From Nematopogon swammerdamellus (lineage: Eukaryota; Arthropoda; Insecta; Lepidoptera; Adelidae), in assembly GCA_946902875.1 (NCBI GenBank), contig OX336340.1, forward strand, positions 19,731,566-19,795,565: a DNA stretch of 64,000 nucleotides. Reading direction: 5' to 3'. Positions within the stretch are counted from its first letter, which is position 1; every line of letters starts with the position of its first letter. Below, piece after piece: positions 57,060-64,000 of the stretch. The notes under the pieces are model-generated. The model worked only from the letters and a program-made list of their open reading frames with translations. It was not told the DNA's origin and ran no database searches. A program made the translations under genes and the position numbers.

Positions 57060-57802
57060 AACCACCCCGCTACTGTAGCTTTATTGATTAACTTTAAGAA
57101 GTTAGACTGTTTGTTTGGGGATCGATATTGTCTCGGATTTTGGAAAAAAAAAGAGAAGCATCGATTTCTAAGCAATGCTTGGTGTTCTTTGTCTATGCTA
57201 TAAGTAGAATATTTGCTTGCGGCAAAGCGAAATAAGAGAAAGGGGAATTCCTGAAAATAGGTCGTGATAAATAAGAAATGAAATCCTAGTAATAAAAAAA
57301 AAAAAAATAATAATAATAATAATAATTAATAAAAAAAGAAAAAATGTGTAAATAAACGAATCAATAATAATTTCAAAACGGAAAAAAATTTTGCTATAAA
57401 ATTAAAGTAAAATTGTTAAAATTGATAAAATAAGTTACTAAACACTAACAAAACTTAATCAATTTATATAATACAAACAACATTTTAAGGTAATCACATT
57501 GGAAAGAGAAAACAGGGATTCCCAAATTTCTTTAATGAAACTACATATAGGAAATTCTATTCTAAAAAAAAAAAAAAAAAAAAAATTCTAAGTTAAAATG
57601 AAAACAACACAAGCATTATTCTACACTTAAAAATTTATAATGGCATAGACAAATAATATTATTATATGCTAAATTACTATTTTGTTCTGAAAATAAATAA
57701 TTAGAAATTAATTATAAATTAAAAATTTGCAGACTTAAGAAGAATTCACACATATACAAGACATTATACAACATTCAGACATAAATTTACAAATAGTACT
57801 AC
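57060..57802 (+). other. A-rich leader upstream of the retroelement gag
   Basis: Composition changes abruptly from G+T-rich to A-rich at about 57240. It contains an A/AAT run at 57292-57327 and an A run at 57565-57585. It should be the 5' untranslated leader. No tRNA primer-binding site or LTR end (TG...CA) could be identified. Confidence 0.5.
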
Positions 57803-58750
57803 ATGGACCACACACATGGAACACGAGCAGCAAAGAAGGGCAAAGAAGGAGGTACACAAAATGCTACGGGAAGAGTGCATAAGCGATTCGGAAATGTGCC
57901 ACCTAACAGAAGAGCAAAGAGGAAAATTATGGGGCCTTCCATCGCTAAAATAATTAAGGATAGTATTACCCCGATAGCTAGGCGAATGGAAGAATTAGAG
58001 CGTTCTTCTAACAGCGAAAAGGAAAATGGTTTTCAACGTAAAGAACCAGAAACAGCATGGATGCAAAGACCTTTAACGTTGACCTCACCACCTTTCAAGC
58101 CAAAATTTTCCGGGGAAGGGAAAATTCACCCGGTGGAATTTATAGAAGAACTGGACAGATACATAGCAAAGACGAACCCTGGACGTGGCGGAGAGTTAGA
58201 CTTGGTCGCGGACTGTCTCATAGGTGAAACGAAAAATTGGGCAAGGATTTACAAAGAAAGATGGGAGAATCTCGACGATTTCAAGAGGGATTTTCTTGAA
58301 CAATATTGGGGAAAACCAGTACAACAGAAATTGAAGAGAGGAATTTTACAAACAACATGGAATAATAAAACTGAGATGGCGACACATTTTATTGAGAACT
58401 TCGCAATGTACAAGAGAATGCAGGATGCAGGGGATGAGGAACATTGTGTACGAGAATTGATGTGCCAGTTTCCAGCAGATATCCAGCGGCTATGGATGAC
58501 TGGTGGCGGATCTACAGCACCTGAAGCAATCTCCTTTCTCAGGAGCATGGGAAGCATAGAAGAAAACAAGAGAATTCGTGAATCACCACAATTAATACCA
58601 AGACAAGATATTAAGAAGAGTGTACCTGCAAGAGGACCTCGAGTAAACAACATCTCTACCTGGGAATCAAAGTATGGTTGGCAGAAATCATCGAACAATA
58701 ATCCAACGTATGAGCAACAGCGTGAAGAAAATGGACATGTGGGAAACTGA
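57803..58750 (+). CDS. Retroelement Gag (capsid), 315 aa
   Basis: Structural protein of a Ty3/gypsy-like element, forming the cytoplasmic particle that packages the RNA. The N terminus is basic (residues about 8-50: AAKKGKEGG, KRFGN, RRAKRKI). The capsid-like region spans about residues 92-250: KFSGEGKIHPVEFIEELDRY, then WARIYKERWENLDDFKRDFL and WNNKTEMATHFIENFAMYKR, the usual Gag pattern of F-x-G, a conserved W and hydrophobic helices. No CCHC zinc knuckle is seen. Start: ATG in an A-rich context (CTACATGG). The stop TGA (58748-58750) lies directly behind a -1 slippery heptamer, so most ribosomes would end here and a minority continue into pol. It lies antisense to the receptor gene. Confidence 0.9.
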   Translation: MDHTHGTRAAKKGKEGGTQNATGRVHKRFGNVPPNRRAKRKIMGPSIAKIIKDSITPIARRMEELERSSNSEKENGFQRKEPETAWMQRPLTLTSPPFKPKFSGEGKIHPVEFIEELDRYIAKTNPGRGGELDLVADCLIGETKNWARIYKERWENLDDFKRDFLEQYWGKPVQQKLKRGILQTTWNNKTEMATHFIENFAMYKRMQDAGDEEHCVRELMCQFPADIQRLWMTGGGSTAPEAISFLRSMGSIEENKRIRESPQLIPRQDIKKSVPARGPRVNNISTWESKYGWQKSSNNNPTYEQQREENGHVGN

Positions 58751-58781
58751 ATAAAGTTACCAGTACGACCCGACTGGTGAC
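58741..58781 (+). promoter_or_regulatory. -1 ribosomal frameshift signal at the gag-pol junction
   Basis: The heptamer GGGAAAC (58741-58747) is read as G GGA AAC in the gag frame, the X XXY YYZ form, immediately before the gag TGA. After an 8-nt spacer (TGAATAAA) comes a stem-loop: GTTACCAGT (58756-58764) pairs with ACTGGTGAC (58773-58781) around an 8-nt loop, with one T-G wobble. A one-base backward slip enters the open pol frame, which has no stop between 58726 and 62307. Confidence 0.88.
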
Positions 58782-61700
58782 GATACCTAAAAGGAACAAG
58801 AGGGTCAATGTTAATTTACCACCAAAATTATTAATTAAAATGGGTTGGATGCCAGGAAGGGGTTTGGGTAAAAATGAGCAGGGTAGGAAAACCCCGATAA
58901 CCTTGGTTGCACAATGTAACTCTTTTGGATTAGGATACAAATCAAACAAAAGAAGGAAAGAAAATTGTAATAATTTAATCAACCAAATAACCAATTGTAT
59001 AGTATTGTTAAGAGAAAAGGCAATATATAGGAAGAACTTTGATAACGAATTTATTTCAGAATTAAAGGTTACTTCTGTATTCGAAGACGAAGATTATGAA
59101 GAAGACAATGAAACTAGCATACTACCGAAGTTACCGGAGGTACAAGCCAGAATAGACGGTCAATTAATAAATTGTTTAATTGACACAGGAAGTCAAGTAA
59201 CTTGTATATCCAAAACTAGCTATGACGAGTTGACAAAAGGCGGGAAAACTTATCCAATCTTACCAATTTCAGCATTACATATTATTGGAGCGACAGGACA
59301 AAAGTCACCAAGAGTGTGTAAAATGGTATTGTTACCCTTGAATATAATGGGGATAATAATAAACGTACCATGTTTGATAGTAGAGAAATTGGTGAGACCC
59401 ATCATACTCGGATACAACTTCTTGGAAGAAAATAATGCAACGATAATATGCAAGACACCAACAGCATTAGAGTTAAAAGGAACCGTAAATTTAAGAGTGC
59501 CATTACATGAGTCCAAAGTAAATAAGAAGGAAGAATATTTAAATAACAACATAACAATTAAAGAAAAGGATACGACAAGACAAGAAATTTTTGAATGTTT
59601 GGAAAACATAAAAATTATTAGCACACGAGATAAACAAAATTTTAAGAATGTGCTTATAAAACATGAAAAACAATTCTCAGAGATTCCAGGCTGTACGCAA
59701 AAATATGTACATAAATTAAAATTAATAGACGAAATACCTTTTGTGAAATATGCATACCCTGTACCACATGCTTATAGAGGAAAAGTAGCGGAAAAATTGG
59801 TTGAAATGGTGAACCAAGGTATATTAATGAAAGCCGCTACTCCTTATTCCAGTCCGTTAACTTATACTATAAAAAAGGATCAAAGTGTAAGGATTTTATT
59901 AGATGCAAGAACCCTTAACACCAAATTGGAAGGAGAGATAGAAAAACCACCATTGATATCTGAAATATTGCAAAAATTTCATGGGGTAAAGTACCTAAGT
60001 ACAATAGATTTAAGCAATGCTTACTTTCAGATCCCGTTACACCCTGACAGTGTGAAATATACAGGATTTACCTTCTTGAATAGATCATATGTATATTTGC
60101 GCTTACCACAAGGATTAAAAACTTCAGTTTCAGCTTTTTCCCGTGCAATGCACTTAATTTTAGGAGAAGACGTAACAGATTTCTGTGTAAATTATTTGGA
60201 TGACATAATAATTTTTACAAAAGGCACCGTAGAAGAACATATTCACCACATAGACATAGTGCTGGATAAATTAGAAGAAGGCGGATTAACGTGTCGTTTA
60301 AAAAAGTGTCAATTCCTAAAGCAAGAAATCAAAATATTAGGACATATAGTTTCACAAAAGGGCATAGAAATGGATCCCGAGAAAGTGGAAGCTATAAGTG
60401 ATTTCCCAGTTCCAAAGAAAGTAAGACACCTTAGAGGGTTCCTCGGCTTATGTAATTATTATCGGAAATTTATAAAAGACTACGGAACGTCAATACAACC
60501 ATTATGTGAATTACTAAAAAAGGGAACTAAATGGGATTGGACAAACGACAGACAAACTCAATTTGAAACAGTAAAAAGTTTATTTTTAAAATCTGTTATG
60601 CTAACACATCCTGATTTAACAAAGCAATTCTACTTACAAACGGATTGTTCTGCATATGCTCTTGGCGGATGTCTTTATCAAATTAACGATGAAGGAGATC
60701 ACTTAGTAGTAGGGTTTTGCAGCAAAGGATTATCAGCAGCCGAAAGGAAATGGACAGTGAGCGAAAGAGAACTCTGGGCAGTAATATATTGTTTACGAAA
60801 ATATGAAACATATCTAAGGGGAGTATCAATCATCATAAGAACGGATCATCAATCCCTAACTTTCCTAAGAACTTGGAAATTACACAACAGTAGAATAACC
60901 AGATGGTTATTGTATTTAAACCAATTTAACTTCATTGTAGAATATGTAAAAGGTACTGAAAATATTTGCGCAGATGTATTATCGAGATACACCAATAAAG
61001 CAGAGAAAATACAAGAATTAAAGGAAATATGCCCAGAGTTAGCAGCGTTTCGAGTAAAAGGAGTTAACGAATTGAAGAATAAACTAAAGGATTTAAAAGA
61101 ACTACAACAGACGGACTTCGCTATGAAGAAAATCGCCGATTCCATAAAAAACCAAATAAAACCCTCAAAACCTAAAATCAAAACATACGAAATGATAAAC
61201 AATATATTACACTTTCGCACTGCAGACAATATACCAAAAATAGCAATACCCGAGGGGGAAATAGATAACATCATTTGGAGATATCATGAGGAACTAGGAC
61301 ATTTCGGCACTCTAAAAATTAAAGGAGTACTCAGCAAGAAGTATTATTGGCTAAATATGGCAAAAAGAATTAGGGAAGTACTAAAAACTTGCCATATCTG
61401 CCAATTAGCAAAAGTTAATAATGTACGAACTATGGGAAAATTGAGCCCAGTATTCACAAATCACATAGGAGAAATAGTACTGGCTGACATATATGGACCA
61501 CTACCACGATCCAGAGGGGGAATACAATACATATTCATCATTCAGGATGGATTTTCAAAATTTATAAGAATTTATCCTTTAAAGAAAGCTAACGCCACGG
61601 CTCTTTCGAAATGTTTGAAAAACTTTGTGAAAGTTATCTTCCCTGAAATCATTATGACAGACCAAGGTACACAATTCAAAGCAATAGTATGGAAAAGATT

Positions 61701-62307
61701 GATAAATGAATTAGGAATTAAATTAACATACACTTCTGTTTACAATCCAAGACCTAATTGTGTAGAACGAGTATGCAAAGAATTAGGAAGACTGTTTAGA
61801 ACATACTGTTGTGATAGACATACTAAATGGGGTTTTATAATGAAGGAAGTAGAAGACTGTTACAATGAAATAACACACTGTAGTACAGGTTTTGCACCAA
61901 CATACTTACTAACAGGGAAAACATATCATTCACCAATAGAGAAATTCTTACCAAATATTATAAAAATTAACAAAGATAAATTAACCGAAGATAGAATTCG
62001 TGCTGCAGAAAATATTCGATTAAACGCAGTAGCAAGAATTAAAAGATATAACAAAAAGTATCAAAATGTGGTATTTGAAATAGGACAATTAGTAAAATTA
62101 AAAACAATACCTAAATCATCAGCAGAGCAGAAAGTCACGAAAAAATTCTCACTAATTTACGAAGGACCATATACCATAGCGGCGACACCTTATAAAAATA
62201 ATTACACACTAGTACACCCAGACACCGGTAAAATTAGAGGAAACTTTAATACCATACACTTAGAAAAATATTATAAAAACAAGAAAATTAAGGAAAATTG
62301 TTGTTGA
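58741..62307 (+). CDS. Retroelement Pol: G-patch, protease, RT, RNase H, integrase
   Basis: Frame -1 to gag, expressed by frameshift (no ATG near the start; GTG at 58777 is used for numbering, 1176 residues from there). Domains: G-patch at 17-45 (KMGWMPGRGLGKNEQG); aspartic protease, active site DTGS at 136-139; reverse transcriptase with STIDLSNAYFQIPLHP, LPQGLKTSVSAF and catalytic YLDD at 473-476; RNase H (QTDCSAYALGG, SERELWAV, RTDHQSL at about 688); integrase zinc finger (H-H-C-C: YHEELGH...CHICQLAK at 836-871) and catalytic D904, D962, E997. Only 34 residues separate D962 and E997. Domain order RT-RNase H-integrase is that of Ty3/gypsy. No stop or frameshift, so it may be young and functional. 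Confidence 0.93.
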   Translation, partial: GKLNKVTSTTRLVTIPKRNKRVNVNLPPKLLIKMGWMPGRGLGKNEQGRKTPITLVAQCNSFGLGYKSNKRRKENCNNLINQITNCIVLLREKAIYRKNFDNEFISELKVTSVFEDEDYEEDNETSILPKLPEVQARIDGQLINCLIDTGSQVTCISKTSYDELTKGGKTYPILPISALHIIGATGQKSPRVCKMVLLPLNIMGIIINVPCLIVEKLVRPIILGYNFLEENNATIICKTPTALELKGTVNLRVPLHESKVNKKEEYLNNNITIKEKDTTRQEIFECLENIKIISTRDKQNFKNVLIKHEKQFSEIPGCTQKYVHKLKLIDEIPFVKYAYPVPHAYRGKVAEKLVEMVNQGILMKAATPYSSPLTYTIKKDQSVRILLDARTLNTKLEGEIEKPPLISEILQKFHGVKYLSTIDLSNAYFQIPLHPDSVKYTGFTFLNRSYVYLRLPQGLKTSVSAFSRAMHLILGEDVTDFCVNYLDDIIIFTKGTVEEHIHHIDIVLDKLEEGGLTCRLKKCQFLKQEIKILGHIVSQKGIEMDPEKVEAISDFPVPKKVRHLRGFLGLCNYYRKFIKDYGTSIQPLCELLKKGTKWDWTNDRQTQFETVKSLFLKSVMLTHPDLTKQFYLQTDCSAYALGGCLYQINDEGDHLVVGFCSKGLSAAERKWTVSERELWAVIYCLRKYETYLRGVSIIIRTDHQSLTFLRTWKLHNSRITRWLLYLNQFNFIVEYVKGTENICADVLSRYTNKAEKIQELKEICPELAAFRVKGVNELKNKLKDLKELQQTDFAMKKIADSIKNQIKPSKPKIKTYEMINNILHFRTADNIPKIAIPEGEIDNIIWRYHEELGHFGTLKIKGVLSKKYYWLNMAKRIREVLKTCHICQLAKVNNVRTMGKLSPVFTNHIGEIVLADIYGPLPRSRGGIQYIFIIQDGFSKFIRIYPLKKANATALSKCLKNFVKVIFPEIIMTDQGTQFKAIVWKRLINELGIKLTYTSVYNPRPNCVERVCKELGRLFRTYCCDRHTKWGFIMKEVEDCYNEITHCSTGFAPTYLLTGKTYHSPIEKFLPNIIKINKDKLTEDRIRAAENIRLNAVARIKRYNKKYQNVVFEIGQLVKLKTIPKSSAEQKVTKKFSLIYEGPYTIAATPYKNNYTLVHPDTGKIRGNFNTIHLEKYYKNKKIKENCC

Positions 62308-62354
62308 AAATTTTAAATAAAACTAAAAATTTCAGGGTTCAAACAAGACTACAG

Positions 62355-62744
62355 ATGGAACAAATAAAATCAGTAATAATACAACTAACTGAAGAAATGA
62401 TAACACAAAGATATAAAATACTACAACTCAACATTGAAATAAATATAAAAACAATAAGGAAAGAAGTCCTTTGTAATAAGCAGGAAATTAGCAACAACAT
62501 CAATAAGGAAATTTTGGAAAACACAGCAAAGTTGGACCAATTGGAAAAGGAAATGAAATTAGAAAGAAAATTTCATCTTGAAAAACAAAATAAGTTAAGA
62601 AAATGCATGAGCATTTACAGAAGATTAGGGAAAATAAAAAATAGAATGATCCTTTTGGAACAAAATAACAGGGTAGAGAAGGCGAAGATACATAAAGAAT
62701 TACAAAATTTAAGACTGGCCTGGAAAGAGAATTGTGGAAAATAA
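62355..62744 (+). CDS. Retroelement accessory ORF3, coiled-coil protein of unknown function (130 aa)
   Basis: The frame opens at 62298, overlapping the pol end; the first ATG is 62355. The protein starts MEQIKSVIIQLTEEMITQRY and is rich in K, E, Q, I and L with heptad-like spacing (KEILENTAKLDQLEKEMKLE), so a long coiled coil is likely. No signal peptide, membrane segment or env-like cleavage site is seen. TTTCAG at 62330-62335 just before the ATG could be a splice acceptor. It occupies the place of env. No homolog recognised. Confidence 0.7.
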   Translation: MEQIKSVIIQLTEEMITQRYKILQLNIEINIKTIRKEVLCNKQEISNNINKEILENTAKLDQLEKEMKLERKFHLEKQNKLRKCMSIYRRLGKIKNRMILLEQNNRVEKAKIHKELQNLRLAWKENCGK

Positions 62745-62933
62745 GAAAACATACATGAACTACATAACACTTAAAAACAAAACAAATAAATAAAAAAATA
62801 AATAGATACAAAATTAGGATTTCAAAAAAAAAAAAACAAAACAAAATATTTTATGACCACCTATTTTCAGAGAAAAGAAAAGTTTTGATGAAAATACATT
62901 TTTGACAGGTTTTAAGAAGATCAGAAAAGAGAC
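62745..62933 (+). other. Spacer between ORF3 and ORF4
   Basis: A-rich, with CTATTTTCAG (62862-62871) and TTTTTGACAG, possible splice acceptors before ORF4. Confidence 0.4.
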
Positions 62934-63440
62934 ATGATGAATCAGAAGGAAATAGAGTCAAAAAGGAAAGAATTAATGCAGTTTCAAGAAGAAGAAGAGA
63001 AAGAGGAACAATTACTAAAAACAAAAGTCTACAGACTGGACATAACAAAAAGAATGTTAACAATAATGGAAGAAGAACACCAAGAAACAATAGGAACAGC
63101 GGAGGAACAGGAGCCAAAAGTAGGGAGCAGACTTCAACATGATTTACACAGAAGACAGAAACGGTTGGAGAAAGACATAACGCTTCACAAAAAAAAATCA
63201 AATATCAGGAAAGTCAGGAGAGAGAAACTAATATCAGAATATGAAGGACAACTTCAACAAATCACACAGTTTGTGACGACGGAAATGAATTGGTTGTCCA
63301 AACAGAAGAGCAAGAATCAAGAATCAGACGGGCCTGAGAGAGAAGGATCCATCATCAATCCACAGTCAGATTTGATTCCGGTTATAGAAGACTACATAGA
63401 CCAGAATTTTAACCATATAATTAACACATTGGAGTTTTAA
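62934..63440 (+). CDS. Retroelement accessory ORF4, coiled-coil protein of unknown function (168 aa)
   Basis: Starts MMNQKEIESKRKELMQFQEE, highly charged, with a coiled-coil-like first two thirds (EEHQETIGTAEEQ, RRQKRLEKDITLHKKKS, EYEGQLQQITQFV). The C-terminal tail is acidic and hydrophobic (LIPVIEDYIDQNFNHIINTL). No signal peptide or membrane helix. It differs in sequence from ORF3 but shares A-rich codon use and character, so the two could be partners or diverged duplicates. Its stop overlaps the start of the purine tract, which marks the 3' end of the internal region. Confidence 0.7.
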   Translation: MMNQKEIESKRKELMQFQEEEEKEEQLLKTKVYRLDITKRMLTIMEEEHQETIGTAEEQEPKVGSRLQHDLHRRQKRLEKDITLHKKKSNIRKVRREKLISEYEGQLQQITQFVTTEMNWLSKQKSKNQESDGPEREGSIINPQSDLIPVIEDYIDQNFNHIINTLEF

Positions 63441-63457
63441 AAAGGAAAAAAAAAACT
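63438..63457 (+). other. Polypurine tract candidate
   Basis: AAAAAGGAAAAAAAAAAC right after the ORF4 stop. A polypurine tract is the usual plus-strand primer just upstream of a 3' LTR. Confidence 0.55.
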
Positions 63458-63494
63458 AAATCTAAACAGATTTCATTAGTAAAGATTTTATTTT

Positions 63495-63893
63495 GTTTTC
63501 CGGGTGTCCATTCATACAGGGGTTTTCTATTCATACAGGGGGTTTTCCATTCATACAGGGGTTTTCTATTCATACAGGGGGTTTTCCATTCATACAGGGG
63601 GTTTTCTATTCATACAGGGTGTCCATTCATACAGGGGTTTTCTATTCATACAGGGGGTTTTCCATTCATACAGGGGTTTTCTATTCATACAGGGGGTTTT
63701 CCATTCATACAGGGGGTTTTCTATTCATACAGGGTGTTTTCCGTTCATACTGGTGTCCATTCATACAGGGGGTTTTCTATTCATACAGGGTGTTTTCTAT
63801 TCATACAGGATGTTTTCCATACATACAGGGTGTTTTCCGTTCATACTGGGTGTCATCCATTCATACAGGGTGTTTACCTTTCATACAGGTTTT
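63495..63893 (+). repeat. Minisatellite, ~20-bp unit, about 19 copies
   Basis: Units of GGTTTTCCATTCATACAGGG alternate with GGTTTTCTATTCATACAGGG, with occasional shortened units (GTGTCCATTCATACAGGG). The open frames across it are only the repeat translated (FIQGFSIHTGG). It probably lies in the U3 part of a 3' LTR or in the 3' UTR. Confidence 0.95.
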
Positions 63894-64000
63894 GGGTTAA
63901 TTCACGTGCGTCCCAGCGTAAATTCCTTATAAAAAGAGGGGGTCACTTAACGTTCTCTGTTAGGGTTTTAGGTTAATTCACGTGCGTCCCAGCGTGAATT
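63894..64000 (+). repeat. 76-bp direct repeat with TATA box, cut by the window end
   Basis: GGTTAATTCACGTGCGTCCC at 63895 recurs at 63971. Between them TATAAAAAGAGG (63928-63939) could be an LTR promoter. CACGTG is an E-box. The second copy runs off the window. Confidence 0.65.

Noticed and set aside
58249..58698. Minus-strand ORFs within gag and pol (also 59250-59624, 60849-61274, 62500-62844, 62851-63201)
   Set aside because: Antisense shadows of the A-rich retroelement genes; their leucine/phenylalanine-rich translations reflect T-rich composition.
63495..63976. Overlapping repetitive ORFs (FIQGFSIHTGG type) as a structural protein
   Set aside because: They are translations of a 20-bp minisatellite in several frames; no start context or non-repeat part.
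46140..64000. The whole 46-64 kb as one giant LTR element with the 46.14-kb promoter as 5' LTR
   Set aside because: The sequence after the polypurine tract at 63.45 kb shows no similarity to 44-47 kb, so the two cannot be an LTR pair on present evidence.

Overview
The window looks like about 64 kb of intron-rich, repeat-choked insect nuclear DNA, most probably from a moth or butterfly (Lepidoptera). The reasons are short TTAGG telomere-type runs, several dispersed families of lepidopteran style (elements opening with CCGGCCAAGTGCGAG and carrying CTGT runs; ends reading GCGGCTTCGCTCGCGTG), split genes with consensus splice sites, and no bacterial-style operons. The species call is inference.

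Host gene. Four exons of one rhodopsin-like (class A) G-protein-coupled receptor lie on the minus strand at 42351-42106, 31069-30959, 22754-22527 and 21263-21116. They join in phase 0 and together encode transmembrane segments 4 to 7. The upstream exons (TM1-3) and the C-terminal end were not found, so almost all of the window is probably intron of this gene.

Repeats, 1-44 kb. At least two SINE families are present in many copies. Family A has a head that combines tRNA-like boxes with the 5S rRNA internal promoter. Family B has a tRNA-Ser-like head. They share a central domain. Family C (CTGT-rich) and family D (GTAT-tailed) are also abundant, with E-type ends around a 62-bp minisatellite. 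There are eight decayed fragments of non-LTR retrotransposon ORFs, one Penelope-like insertion with long inverted arms and a 15-bp target duplication, several fold-back elements, and a 2.3-kb satellite with an 82-bp unit and a six-unit higher-order repeat (12.5-14.8 kb).

Region 44-57 kb. A stack of degenerate promoter-like repeats ends at a TATA/Inr/DPE-like core promoter (46.14 kb). Three copies of a 320-350-bp repeat follow, then about 10 kb of DNA that is strongly G+T-rich on the plus strand and carries decayed repeats. One family-D copy there shows heavy A-to-G change. This may be a long plus-strand germline transcription unit; that is a hypothesis.

Region 57-64 kb. A nearly intact, A-rich Ty3/gypsy-like LTR retroelement lies on the plus strand, antisense to the receptor. 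It has gag, a textbook -1 frameshift signal (slippery heptamer, 8-nt spacer, 9-bp stem), and pol with G-patch, protease, RT, RNase H and integrase. Two unrecognised coiled-coil ORFs stand where env would be. They are followed by a purine tract, a minisatellite and a TATA-containing tail cut by the window end. No matching 5' LTR was found.
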